Positions 14,476 to 26,232 of a DNA stretch of 64,000 bases are shown piece after piece; position 1 is the first letter of the stretch, and every line of letters starts with the position of its first letter. The notes under the pieces were generated by a model. It had not been told where the DNA came from, did not search any database, and saw only the letters and a program-made list of their open reading frames with translations. The DNA is from Stercorarius parasiticus. Taxonomy: Eukaryota > Chordata > Aves > Charadriiformes > Stercorariidae. Made by a program: the position numbers and the translations under genes. The DNA lies in the NCBI GenBank assembly GCA_013396915.1, contig VWZL01000824.1, positions 71,583 through 135,582 of the forward strand, given 5' to 3'.

Positions 14476-15411
14476 AAAATTCCCACAGTTCATTTCTCAA
14501 TAATCCCTTATGAGGGACACTGACAATCAATTCTTCAGGCTTTTAACCAGAGAAAAAATTAAATATCCTACCAGACAAACAGTTAGCTTTACTAAAGACG
14601 CTGTCTTGCCTTATGCTTAATAAGATGTTCAATTCTTTTGCAGACATTTCAGATGCCTTTCAGAAGGCCAAAATAATGTTTCCCTAGTCTTCCCAGGAAT
14701 TAGTTTCTTGGAATTAATCAAGTATATTTATTAACTTCTTATTCTGACTGACTCAGAATGGGCTACTCGTCTTCTTGAGCACTTCAACTAATTTGAAGAT
14801 CCTTCAAAATCCACCAGATTCCAGACAAGTTGATCTGTTCCCCTTAAAAACAAATTGCTCACAACAACTCTTCTTTCAACTCACTTCTATGTACCACTCA
14901 AAGAGCCAGTCAAAAGCACCAGGTATGTTCTGGTACAGAAGAAAATACAAGGTTTTTCCACATTCTGTATTTCCTTGAATCCAGCTATTAAGGCCTCAGG
15001 CTTATGCCAGTTTCTTACCAGAAGTCTAGTAGGGTTTCAAAAGACAATTTTAAGCTACCCTTATTTTCAATGCATGAAAATGTCCTACTTTTAATAATTA
15101 TTTTTTTCTTGAAAAATCCCTGCTGAATTTATAATTTTCCATTTTTGTATTTCACTTTCTAAACATTTTAAGTTCCTATTTAATCAGTGGGGCTAAAGCT
15201 CCATTACCTTCATGAAAAAATGGTTCAGTCTTACTATATTTATCTAACGTGCTTTTTTATTACTTTAGCATTGTCTTACATTCTTTGACTGCACTATGGC
15301 ATACTAGAATTTATGTCAAATTTGCAATTTTAAGATACACTTAGATAACGTATGATGAATCAAAGATTTCAATATTTTCATTTCTACTTCTTACCTGTAC
15401 AATAATTTGGG

Positions 15412-15484
15412 CAGCTGCTTGAGGAGGGGGGTCAAACCAGATGACCTCCACGGGGGCCTTCCAACCTCAACCATTCTGTGATAC
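15412..15484 (+). mobile_element. CR1 LINE 3'-end fragment
   Basis: Contains aaaccagatgacctcc, then ccttccaacctcaaccattc and tgtgata, the usual CR1 3' terminus on the plus strand. Confidence 0.8.
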
Positions 15485-15678
15485 TTATCTACTATACTTA
15501 TTCCTGTTATTTTTCTTTCCAGTTTTTCTCTAAATGCATCAATGTATTTATCTACATAAACTGTCTACCCAGTACTCACAGAACACAGTTGTAACTAAAC
15601 TCCCTCCACAGTTTGCATAAATTCAGACTTTACAAAACTCAGTTCTTTAGTACTTCTAACTTAAGAGCTGTCTTTTCT

Positions 15679-15705
15679 AAAAAAAAAAAAAAATAAAAAA
15701 AAAAA
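15679..15705. repeat. A-rich tract
   Basis: Two A-runs separated by a single T. No retroposon body was seen beside it. Confidence 0.85.
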
Positions 15706-16811
15706 CATTAACTTCTGTCTTAACAAAATCCCCAGAAACACTGGTACACAGAATACTCAAATCAAAGAGCTGAGATGGAGAAGTCTCTTGATCTGTACTT
15801 GATTTCTGTTAGTTCATATTGCTTAGGGAACAGCAGAATGGGAGCGGTGAAAAATAGCAGAACATGATGGCAATACCGATTACAGTAAGTCGGAAAACAC
15901 TATCTTCACATGGGTGACAATGCAGCGAAGTAAGAGTAAGAGTAGTTTCCCCTTCACTAAATCTTCATAATGTGTAAAACCACTGAAGCACTTTAAAAAA
16001 TAAGAATAGTACCCCTGCATCCCCCATTCAAGTTACCAGAAAACACACATGAGGTTCATGACATTAACCTGATGGAAAAATGCAGAAATATTTTGATGGT
16101 CCTCACCGATTATTAAACAAAGTTGCTGATTACGACATAGGTCTGATTCCCACTAGGGATGGAAAGCAGGTGTCAAAAGAGAGATGCAACTGTTACTCAG
16201 CACTTACCTATCTGTGAATAATTTTACACATTATCTACACAACATATCAGCCTTGGAAAATGCTAGCAAAACCCAGCACCGTTGCCTGTATAACAGACTG
16301 AACACTGGCAAGGAAACCCCCACATTTTAATACTCAAGAATTGTGTCCAAGTGGACGAATACTGTAGAATTTTGTATTTACAGAACTGCTTTACAGTTTC
16401 TGTAAAAGCCTAATACAGAACGTGATACAGCCTGAAACTGGATGTCAGGGGAATTTGCTATGCAGATCAATGTAAGAAGAAGAAAAACTAGAAGAGTAAA
16501 ACCACAAAAAAATGCCAAAAGAAATTAAAGAATGAGAAAAAAATAGATGAAGCAAAACCCAGACACAACAGATATTCCTGCTTTTAAGCAAAAATTTTAA
16601 GCAAATTTTATTTATTCATATTTGCTCCTGTATTTACTACATTTTTTGAACATGTTCCGTAAGTCCTTGGGCGTGGGAAGGTGCAAAATGTTCCTCATGG
16701 ACTTAAGCATGGCACATTACAAGAGTCCTGGGGAGAAAAGCCATTCATATCTCAAATTCAGAAGGAAGTTCTTAAAGAAAAATTAGGAAGCTGTATCAAT
16801 TAAACATCTGG

Positions 16812-16856
16812 GCTTGAAACAAGTATAAAGGACAACAGCAAAAATATCTCTCTGAT
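16812..16856 (+). repeat. 45-bp direct repeat, copy 1
   Basis: gcttgaaacaagtataaagg...tctctctgat. It differs from 18374-18418 at one base. Located downstream (in PUM2 sense) of the start-codon exon. Confidence 0.95.
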
Positions 16857-17484
16857 ATTAAGCTTAAAACTCCACTTTTTTTCTTCTAGGTTACTATCTG
16901 CGAAAGGAGAAAGTTAAGTTTTGATCTACACTTAATTCTACTACTTCTGCTTTATCTTAACAAAATTTTACCTGCAAGTGTACAAGTAAGACTGTGTGCT
17001 AAATCCATATTACTCCTCATAGATGCTAGAAACTAGCCCTTTTTCAAACTAAAACAGTTGTTTTGCATAAACTCAAACTTAATGATCTGATGGTATTCTG
17101 ATAAAAAAATTGTTACAGAAAAATGAAATGGTTATATAAATTAAATGAATAGTTCAAACGGAACATTTCAAAATTATTTTATTTGCAGTTTTACTTATAA
17201 CTGCTTCAACAAAATTAACTGGGAGGTTTTCAAAGTCTGTACTAACCTAAACTGTAAAACTAGCTTAACTCACACCTATCTTTCTAAAAGATGTGGATTC
17301 AACACAAAACACAGGAACTGTTGCTATGAAAAACAAACAAACTACCTACCAAACAATCTATATGAATGCTAACTCTCGTGGGCTAGCGGTGTTTGCTGAA
17401 GTAGCTACTCAGCTGCTCACCAGCCTACCTCTGGAACAAATACCCAACTCCAGCATCATCCTGAGAACGTCCACTGAGGGGTAC

Positions 17485-17714
17485 CTGGGACATCGGAAGC
17501 ATCTGACACTGCAGTTGTTGGGATGGTGTGAGAAGTGTTTCCACCTGAACTGGGCCCTGATGTTGCTCCAACTACTGTTCCAGCTGGGGCAACCCCTACT
17601 CCAACCCCACTGGCTTCCTGATCAATGTTCACATGCATCATTTCTCTGGTCTCCTGCCAGGCCACTTCATTCATGCCTAGGAGAACACATGGAATGCTCA
17701 TTCCACGTAGAAAC
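17485..17714 (-). CDS. PUM2: PUM2 upstream coding exon with start codon of long isoform
   Basis: On the minus strand a good acceptor (ctttttcttttag) is followed by 13 nt of 5' UTR and then an ATG at 17701-17699. The product starts MSIPCVLLGMNEVAWQETRE and continues with a Gly/Val/Thr-rich, low-complexity segment ending ...TTAVSDASDVP. The M-S-x-x-C-V-L...W-Q pattern is like the PUM1 N-terminus. The frame stays open to 17456, but the likely donor is CCAG|gtaccc, so the exon ends at 17485 in phase 1. The next exon found, 169-237, begins in phase 0, so an intermediate exon (phase 1 to 0) is expected. In PUM1 that position holds a RSQDDAMVDYFFQRQ exon, which I could not find here. The boundaries are inferred from splice consensus only. 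Confidence 0.72.
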
Positions 17715-20700
17715 CTAAAAGAAAAAGTCTTGATAACATAAAAGGCTTTCCCACATATCTTTAAATATGCAGTTCTATATAGTTCTATATACTATAGTTC
17801 TATAGTAAATAACTAGGATTTAAAAAGTCTAAGCTATATTCTTATATATTAATTGTTAAAATGTTTATTGATTTAAACTTCGAATTTTAAATACCATTAC
17901 CAAACTAAGCCTCTAAGATAAACAAAGTACCACAGATTTTTTTTTTTACAAGACAATATAATATGGTACAGTTCCATATATTATCAATGCTTGCCCACGT
18001 ATTTCCTTGCTAAGAACAATCAAAATACAATTTTCAATCACAATGGCAGCAGTTTCTTTTACATTATTACTCTCCATGATGTGTAAAACCACTAGTTCTA
18101 TCATACCACTATGTCTAATTTTATACATTTGTAGACTACATAATGAAGCAGCACAGAAAACTAACTTCTCTATCTGAACTACATCTCATTCTTACACACC
18201 AGCATCAGTTTTTCTTTCAAATTTGTTAAGCTATGTAAGATTCTAACACAGTAATTGACATTAGATTTCTCTAACGCACATGATTGCACATTTTGGGGTT
18301 TTCACAAAATAAAGATTTCAGGCTCAGATTAAAATGGAGTTTGCCAACTCCTTTTTGAAGCATTTAGGTTTCAGCTTGAAACAAGTATAAAGGACGACAG
18401 CAAAAATATCTCTCTGATCTTGACAAAATCCTCTGCAGGAAAAGATACCTGCCCCTGAACACATACTCTTAATGATGTCCACACATATTCTTAATCTACC
18501 ATATTACTGATATATTATCAATCTTTTAGCACACAAATGGACTTTTTAAGGCAAGAGGACCAGATATATAAACTCCAAAATATCCCCTACAGTCTTAACT
18601 AAGTACTTTCGAGGGGGAGGAAAAAAAATATTTAAATTTCAAGAAATGCCTCACTTTTCTTGCTGAACAACTGTTAAATCCAAACAATAAAAACTGACAT
18701 ATATGGGAAGATATTTAACAGAATAGAACACTTAGGTATAAAGACCTACACGAAAGAAACCACAGTCCTCTAACCCCTCTACACAATTCTACATTTTTAA
18801 TCTATCCAATCTTTAGGGTGGTATACAATACATAGATAGATAGATGGTAGAAGGATTTTTTTTATGATCTTGAACAACCTTAGTTTTGTGAGTAACACGT
18901 AAGATCTAAAGCTACTTTGTCTTATTAGTACTGTTACAGTTGATACTCACTCATTGTCAAAATACCATACTAACACCAGTTTTGCAACGTCTTCAGACTA
19001 CATGACTAGTAGTATGCCCAGAACTAAAGGTTAAGCAACATATATCGGAATGGAAATAAACAGCAAGATACTTGAAAAATACGAGTCAAAACAGACTCAT
19101 TATTTTTAGCTCAACTACACAAACTCCTCTCCAGCAAGTCTAGCTTTGTATTTAATCAATAAGCACATGTAAAGACTTATGGAACTAAACACACCAACCC
19201 AGCTTTCAAAAATTCACTTCCCCTTTGAAACGATTAGTGAACAAATTCTATATGCAACTTCAGACCAGACACACAAACAAAGAAAAAATTTATACAACTA
19301 GTTCAACACATCACTGAAAATTCTTCCTTGAAATAACACGGATGAAATCTAAGAGTGAAGTTGCGAACATAGGTCTGACACAACCCTTATTTCCATTAGG
19401 ATGTATATGCTGGGAGATTTATAATAGAAATAAATACAACCAGACCTATTACTTGTAACTGAAAGTTCTGCTAATACCTCAATAGCACTGATGAAGCAAG
19501 AGGCAACCTATTTTAGAACTGTATGAAAAATGAAAATAATCAGAACTACAAAATGTAGACCAGATTACTTAGTCCAAGGTACACACATATATGTGCTAAT
19601 AAATCTGCCTGTTAGAAAGGCTGCAGATGTGATATTTAGCACAGGCAGCAGAGGACAGAGGATCATACCACCACTTTTAAAGTTTAATGGAAATAGATGC
19701 ATATATAGAACAGCTAACAAAAAAGTCAAATTGCAGAGATACTTTTGCTACATTTTTGAGTTTTAGATTTCTTTCTCAGCTCCTAAAATGGTCGTTGTAA
19801 CCTCTTCAGACATATTTCTTCTGCATGTCTACAACTGTTCTTAAATAGCCATGCTAGGAAAAAAAGTTTGTTAACAATAATGAAATATAATCTTTAAAGA
19901 TATTGCTAGAGATGACATCTGGTCTTTATTTGTAAGCTAAGCATTTCGCACACCAGCTTGAAAAGCTCTTGCCTGCTATTCTAAAAGCCACAGCAGATAT
20001 TTCAAGTGGGATTCAAACTAAACCTGGCTGCAAAGTTCCAGCATGCAAGCAGTTGCTATAAAATAATTTTTATACAACTTGTTTGAAATTATACCCAAGC
20101 AGCTAGAACTGAACAGGTTTACATGTTCTGATGTCATTTAAAACTCTTTTCCACTATATGACTGTGCAGTGCCTCCAATTTCATTACAAGAAGCACTACA
20201 TAACTGGTATTTGTTGTTACAGGAGGAGAAAATGAGCTTTTAAACGCAAGACTTCTTGTCCGGTTTCTGAGACAAGAGCCTGGGCACTGGCTTTGAGACA
20301 ACACTGGAATGGCTGCATTGTGTGGAATAATCAAGACAACAGCTATGTTATGGGTGGGGAAAATTCACATTAGATGAGGTAAGCATTTGCAACCAAATTT
20401 ATTGAAGAGAAAGAAAACTGTATGTATTATATGTATAGATACATGAGAGAGTTTATCAGTGAGAAGTGTTTATAAAGCATGTCTACTCTACCATTTTATG
20501 TTATTTCTTGTAGAGTTTCTACTAGAAACTGTTTTTAAAGACAATACAATGTATTAATGCTTGTTCCACTGGAGATTCCCAACACAGAAAGAATTTAACA
20601 TTCAAGAAAATTTTGGTTTCTTTTTACTGCAATGGACAGTGAATTTTTATACAATTCCACATTGAAAAAGAAGCATGAAGACATAACAAGCAGGAATTCA

Positions 20701-22440
20701 AACCATCTACTGGATTACTTGCCTCTGTGTATAAAAACTTGGTCTAATCATTTTGGGGTTTTAGAAATCACTGTACAAAGAAAAAAAAACAAACATGAAG
20801 TTGTCAAGGAGAATGCTTTTAGAAAATTCTACTTATGATGATTATTCAACGCACTCTCACATATCATTAAATCAAGGGGGAAAAAATATCTATAAGCGAA
20901 CTAGAAAGTGCCGCTGAAAATCAGATCTAGTTCACAGTACTCAACAAGCTGATGTCCTGTTAACACACTTGCCCCAAACATCTGCAGTATCTGCCCAATG
21001 AACACTGCATAGAAACATTTGAGAGAGCAAATCTTGAGAAAAACACGTACACAAAGCCTTCACTGTGCACTAAAATCCTACGTAAGATTTAATATGTAAG
21101 GTATCTTCTCATCAGAAGACAGGCAAGTCCAACTTTTACAGCCAACTGCTTCTTGCACTATTGGCTCAATCATGATCCCAGATAAGATTGTAATTGCCTC
21201 AGCACTGTGCCAATATCCCTAGTATAGAGGACAAATATTAAGTACTATAGGAAAAAAAAAGTACCATTCTCTATTAATGAAGAAAAAATGCTATTCAAAT
21301 AACATGGACTTTCCTACGTGCAATATCCACATAACAAACTGCAGAATCTGCATTATCAAGCAGTTTCTCACATGCATTTGCCTACTAACCATTCTTCTGG
21401 GACAAATTCCAAATTTTCAACTCTCTGAACACTTCAGAAAACTGTCAGGTGATTTAGTGTCATTTCGACACATATAAGCCAAACTACACCACCACTAAAT
21501 TATCATTTCCCTTTTTATCCAAGTTTCCTTCTCCCACCTACCTATTTATATTCACATTGACACAAATTGAGCTGTAGACCAGAGAACAGCAGACAATAAT
21601 TCTCTCAGCTTCTCAACAATACTACAACTGTCATTAACATTTGGTTTTAAATCTAAACATGACTAAATATAACAAAATACTATGTTTTATATGTAAAAAT
21701 GGTAACATGGGGTAGTAATTATATTTCAAATGCATTCATATCCCACATACCTGAAGAGCTATACCATAAACTCATGCTAACTAAAAAGGCCTAATCTCTC
21801 AGTTGAGATGCAACAAAGACTTCAGTAAAAGAGAAACTAAAATAAATCTGAAAAGATTTTGTTAACGTGTAGCATATTAAGTGACAAACAATTAGATGAT
21901 ATAAGAAGTTTTACCGATTCTCATTTGCAATGACCCCAATAGCTCATACACGGCTACATTACTCAGAAAAAAGCATCCCAAAACCAGCTGCTATAACCTC
22001 TTTATCACATCACGTATAAAACATGCTACACATTTTGGTGTTAAGCCATCTTGCTTCTGTTGTAAGCCAGAAGAATATGAAGCGTCCCGAGTATATCAAT
22101 TTTCTCTCAAGGAATTAGGAATCTGAGGTTATGAAATACATGCAAGAGAACAATGCCAAAAAAAAAAAATCTTTGTACAATGACTGCTAAGGAGATTAAA
22201 ACCCAAACTGTTAGTTGTAAGCACGATCCACTCAGGGCAGCTGGCATTTACCTCAACTTTTTTGTTATTGTTGTCCGCGCAGACACGTTTGAAGAAAAAT
22301 TAAAACCTAAGACTTCATTGTGTGCTATCAACTACCAAAAGCACTTGGCCTCCCTCGCTCCACACCCTCAGAAAGCAGTCATTATCCTTAAGACCATTAA
22401 GTATATATATACACATACATATATATAAAGCAAGTTTTCA
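17715..22440 (-). other. PUM2: PUM2 first intron, AT-rich
   Basis: Sequence between the start-codon exon and the CpG island. It is AT-rich, with (ATAG)3 at 18835-18846, a short (TA)n/(CA)n tract at 22399-22430 and a 45-bp duplicate at 18374-18418. No mobile element or RNA gene was recognised. Confidence 0.55.
18374..18418 (+). repeat. 45-bp direct repeat, copy 2
   Basis: The second copy of the 16812 unit (44 of 45 identical), in the same orientation and on the other side of the PUM2 exon 17485-17714. Confidence 0.95.
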
Positions 22441-22694
22441 CGCTTTCGGTACGCCTAAACAAAGCCCGTTTCGCCCACGTTCCGCAGGCAGGCGACTGTC
22501 CGCGGGGTGGCCGAACCGCCCCCCCATGTCCCCGGCTCCTCAGGGCACCGAACCCCATTGTAACACTCAGCGCGGCGTGTCCGCCCCCCGCCTCCGGGGC
22601 CTGCCCCACGCTCCGGGGACCCTCACTCGTGTACCGGCCCCTCTTCTCACCTGAAACCCCCCCGAGGGCTCTGTGTCGTCGGTCCCTGCCCCTT

Positions 22695-23165
22695 NNNNNN
22701 NNNNNNNNNNNNNNNNNNNNNNNNNNNNNNNNNNNNNNNNNNNNNNNNNNNNNNNNNNNNNNNNNNNNNNNNNNNNNNNNNNNNNNNNNNNNNNNNNNNN
22801 NNNNNNNNNNNNNNNNNNNNNNNNNNNNNNNNNNNNNNNNNNNNNNNNNNNNNNNNNNNNNNNNNNNNNNNNNNNNNNNNNNNNNNNNNNNNNNNNNNNN
22901 NNNNNNNNNNNNNNNNNNNNNNNNNNNNNNNNNNNNNNNNNNNNNNNNNNNNNNNNNNNNNNNNNNNNNNNNNNNNNNNNNNNNNNNNNNNNNNNNNNNN
23001 NNNNNNNNNNNNNNNNNNNNNNNNNNNNNNNNNNNNNNNNNNNNNNNNNNNNNNNNNNNNNNNNNNNNNNNNNNNNNNNNNNNNNNNNNNNNNNNNNNNN
23101 NNNNNNNNNNNNNNNNNNNNNNNNNNNNNNNNNNNNNNNNNNNNNNNNNNNNNNNNNNNNNNNNN
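22695..23165. other. Assembly gap (471 N)
   Basis: An unbroken run of N inside the GC-rich island. Gaps at GC-rich first exons are common in bird assemblies. The length may be an estimate. Confidence 0.99.
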
Positions 23166-23189
23166 CCCTGGCCCCTTCCGCCGCCCACC

Positions 23190-23200
23190 ACGCATGCGCC
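23190..23200. promoter_or_regulatory. NRF1-like site in the CpG island
   Basis: The motif ACGCATGCGCC contains the near-palindromic core CGCATGCGC of the NRF1 consensus and lies 25 bases to the right of the gap. NRF1 sites are common in CpG-island promoters. The call is by motif only. Confidence 0.4.
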
Positions 23201-23756
23201 GCCGCCTTCCCGTCAGCGCGGTCGTAGCGGGCGGGCGGGCAGCCAGCGCCGGAGCCGTGCTCTTGCCTCCTGCCAAACCAACTGGTCAAAACACTGCTTT
23301 TGTGTGGTGATTTTTTTTGTGTTGGTCCGTCCGTCCGTCCCCCCCCTTTTTCGTTTTTCGCCGTCGGGGAGCGGCGGCGGGAGGCGGGGCCCGCCCGCAG
23401 GCTGGGGGTGAGAAGACAAAAGGCGAGGCCCGCGTTGAGGGGTACCCGGTGGCTGCTGAGGGCCTCCCTCCCCGCCAGCACCGCCAGGCCGCCTGCGTTC
23501 TACAGTAAACAGAGACGCATCGCCCTAGTTATTAATTAACTACTGTGCCGGTAGCTGCTGCGAGATGATTTGGGAAAGGGGTCAATTATTTCCTTCCCTC
23601 GAGAGAGTTAAACACAGGGTCTCTGATACAGCTGTGTGGTTGCTGTTGGTAAATACAGTACTGGATGCTAGTAAACACTGCTAGTGATGGGTTTTAATAG
23701 CCTTACTCAATACGAGCATAAATTCCACTTATTTAGCTGCCTCTGAAAAAAAATCA

Positions 23757-23866
23757 GAAAGGTTTAGATTGGAAGGGACCCTAAAGATCATCTAGTTCCA
23801 ACCCCCTGCCATGGGCAGGGATCCACTGGATCAGGGAGCTCAAAACCCCATCCAGCCTGTCAGTGA
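23757..23866 (-). mobile_element. CR1 LINE fragment
   Basis: ttggaagggaccctaaagat, then tctagttccaaccccctgcc: the reverse complement of a CR1 3' end, 250 bases outside the CpG island. Confidence 0.85.
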
Positions 23867-25727
23867 CATGTTAAAATATGGGTTTCACAGAAAAGCTGCT
23901 ATTTTGCCTTTTTTTTTACCAGTTCTTAAGGGAGTCTGGTCAGAGAGTTCTCCATTTTAGGAAGCGGCACGCAGATGCCATCCGCAGATCAAACCTCCAG
24001 ACAAAACCCGGTTATCAGTCCTGTGGCGGCTGTTCCGAACCCTGCTACCAGCTGTTTTTTCTGTAGGCAGGAAGCAGTTGGGCTCTGCCAGCGCCGGGGA
24101 CCCGTTCCGGTTACGGCAGGGCAGGAGCAGCGAAGCTGGGGTGCAGGATTACTGGGGTACTAGTGCTACGGCTGGTGGCAGCAGTTGTGGAGATGAGATG
24201 TCTGTGAGTACCAACTGCGTTCTTAAAAATAGAGATGTCTCAAAGGAAGAACCCTCGCTGTTTTCAGTATTTATAGTCACGGTTAAAAACGTGGAAGTTC
24301 CCAGCTCCTGGTAAAGATAGAAACGTTTTTGCAAGAAATGAAAATGATTTCTTCGGCCTCATGCTAGTCAGCTCAGTACCCAGACGCCTGCAGTCCGCTG
24401 CTGCTCACGTGCCTAATCCCTGTGACCCCTGGCATCCTGTCCCACTGCCACCTTTGGGCTGCCTCTGGGGAGGCAGCAGGGCTGGAAAACCAATTCCTTT
24501 GCTTACTTGAGGAGAGAAGGCCTCTAAGTCGCAGCCTCCAAGCCAGCTCTTCCCTTCATGGAGACCAGCTGGGACTGAAGAAAACCCTGTCACCCTGCCA
24601 TCCCGGACACTTCTAGCAGCTGGTCTATGTTGCACCAGCTTTCCAGCTCAGACCCTTTTGGGGTCCTGGTTTGTTGTGGATAATTCTGATCGATGTTTGC
24701 GTAAAGCATTAAATGTTCAGGAAGAGCTCAACATGTATTTGATAAGCATAAGCTTGAAGGACTTCTACATTGCTCTGCTTCTCAGTACTGGAAAACCCAA
24801 CCTGATCAAAGACCAGAAAAAGGTTTAAATGCAATCAGTTTGGGATTTGATCTGAGAAATACAATTATTTGGTTCTTGTCTAAAGTATTTTTCAAAAAAA
24901 AAAAAAATCTTACCACCACACAACTCACAATTTGATAAGGGCACTAAAGTTTTTGGCTGATGCTAAAATAGTTCAAGAAAAGTCTTTCTTCTGAGTACTT
25001 AATACTTTAGATAGTTTAACTTGGTATCACTCCTTACAAAATGCTTTTCCTTGCTATTCCTTTTTTAAGGAGGCGTTAACAGCTGGCTGGGCTCTGCTTG
25101 CACTCCTAACGTTTCTGATAAACGCCATTAACACAGTTATGCTTTGTTTTTTTTCTGTCAATAATCATCCTTAATGAAAAATACTAAACAACTGTCATTT
25201 TGTGATTTGTGTAGTAGCCAAAGTCCAGTAATGACTTGATAAATGTACAGTCTACAGTTTGGAAAAGTAGCCAAGGATGTGGAAAACCTGGATGCTGTTT
25301 CTTTCCTCTGCAGTCTTCCTATGAGACCTTGTGCAAGGTACTTAATTGAAAAGCACTCACAGAAATTGAAAGCTGCACACCTAACTGCCCCCACTCAGCT
25401 ACTCTCTAATCCTGAAGATGTCTACATTTTCTAAAGCTACAAACTTTGGGACCTAAATTTCTACACGAACAAAATTTGTTCTGCTGTGCCATGACATCCA
25501 CATCCCCCAGCAGTTTTGACAGACAGTGCTGTTAGATCTAGCAGGGTAGCAAATAATTAACCTGTATTAATTAAAACCAAGGTATTCCTCCATGGAAATG
25601 AAAGAAAAACAAAACGGATGTGGTAGACCTTCTCAAAGCATCTCCAGAAAAGATGCAGGTACCTACAAAAGGTTGCACTCTTTTAAAAGTCTTCTAAAAA
25701 AAACTTCCCAGGACTAGGGAGCACCCA

Positions 25728-25981
25728 AACTGAAACTGAAAGAAGGAAGATTTAGATTAGATATTAGGAAGAAATTCTTTACTGTGAGGGTGGTGAGACA
25801 CTGGAACAGGTTGCCCAGAGAAGTTGTGGATGCCCCTTCCCTGGAAGTGTTCAAGGCCAGGCTGGATGGGACTTTGAGCAGCCTGGTCTAGTGGGAGGTG
25901 TCCCTGCCCATGGCAGGGGGGCTGGAACTAGGTAATCTAAGGTCCCTTCCAACCTGAACCATTCTATGATTCTGTGATTTG
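25728..25981 (+). mobile_element. CR1 LINE 3' fragment
   Basis: Runs from actgaaactgaaagaagg through attaggaagaaattctttac to the complete terminus ccattctatgattctgtg. The last part of ORF2 and the 3' UTR are present, about 250 bp. Confidence 0.92.
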
Positions 25982-26140
25982 ATTCCTTTGCTCAAGATTC
26001 ACAGGTCTGACTTTCTTAGAGAGAGTCACAAAAATCAGCGGACTACTTTGGCTGCCCTATGCTGCAGCTGGGCTGTTCTTCAGAAAAGAATTCAGGATCT
26101 TAATCTCAGATCTTCTGCTTAATGGCCTTGCTGGCCTTGC

Positions 26141-26232
26141 AGTCATAGAATCATAGAATGGTTTGGATTGGAAGGGACCATTAATGATCCTCTAGTCCAG
26201 TCCCCAAGTCTAACTACCCCCAGTGTAATCCC
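26141..26232 (-). mobile_element. CR1 LINE 3'-end fragment
   Basis: tcatagaatcatagaatggt, then ttggattggaagggacc: the CR1 3' terminus on the minus strand, truncated after about 90 bp. It lies 160 bases from the oppositely oriented copy at 25728-25981. Confidence 0.88.

Larger units (their letters stand above)
238..17484 (-). other. PUM2: PUM2 intron(s) between the two recognised coding exons
   Basis: About 17 kb of AT-rich, intronic-looking sequence with many short, meaningless open frames. It holds low-complexity tracts (2048-2190 G/T, 5874-5892 G-run, 6100-6140 AT), short tandem duplications (6139-6184, 10736-10817), two CR1 fragments near its upstream end, and an A-rich tract (15679-15705). 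One unassigned exon-like block with both splice consensuses sits at 13405-13507. The first 14 kb contain no CR1 that I can see. A missing PUM2 exon (RSQDD...-like) may lie here, but a search by eye did not find it. Confidence 0.6.
169..22694 (-). other. PUM2: PUM2 gene, 5' part (partial, continues beyond left edge)
   Basis: This is the gene span of a Pumilio-family RNA-binding protein on the minus strand. PUM2 binds UGUANAUA-type elements in mRNA 3' UTRs through a C-terminal PUF domain and represses translation. Only the N-terminal coding exons are here; the PUF repeats lie beyond the left edge. The identification rests on two exons: 169-237 encodes [23 protein letters not shown], which matches the conserved N-terminal Pumilio block, and 17485-17714 encodes a start like the MSxxCVL...WQ start of PUM1. 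PUM2 rather than PUM1 is inferred from the ESRGMGE spelling and from the SLC7A15 neighbour. The right limit is set at the gap inside the CpG island, because the first non-coding exon could not be placed. Confidence 0.82.
22440..23505. promoter_or_regulatory. PUM2: CpG island, presumed PUM2 promoter and first exon
   Basis: Base composition switches abruptly from AT-rich to strongly GC- and CpG-rich at about 22440 and back at about 23505. This is a typical vertebrate housekeeping promoter island at the 5' end of a minus-strand gene. Its middle is an assembly gap. An NRF1-like motif, a (GTCC)n-type tract at 23324-23340 and several GGGCGG-type boxes are visible. No TATA box is seen. The transcription start and the non-coding first exon probably lie in or beside the gap. 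Open frames drawn through this island and the gap are not coding evidence. Confidence 0.8.

Noticed and set aside
17456..17484. Extending the PUM2 exon to the in-frame stop at 17456
   Set aside because: A CAG|gtaccc donor precedes the stop, and a truncated 81-residue product would make no sense for this family.
17145..17718. Plus-strand frame of 141 codons at 17293-17718
   Set aside because: It is the antisense shadow of the PUM2 coding exon 17485-17714.
22397..23481. Open frames of 184-304 codons across the CpG island
   Set aside because: They run through 471 N, and the flanking parts are only GC-rich composition.
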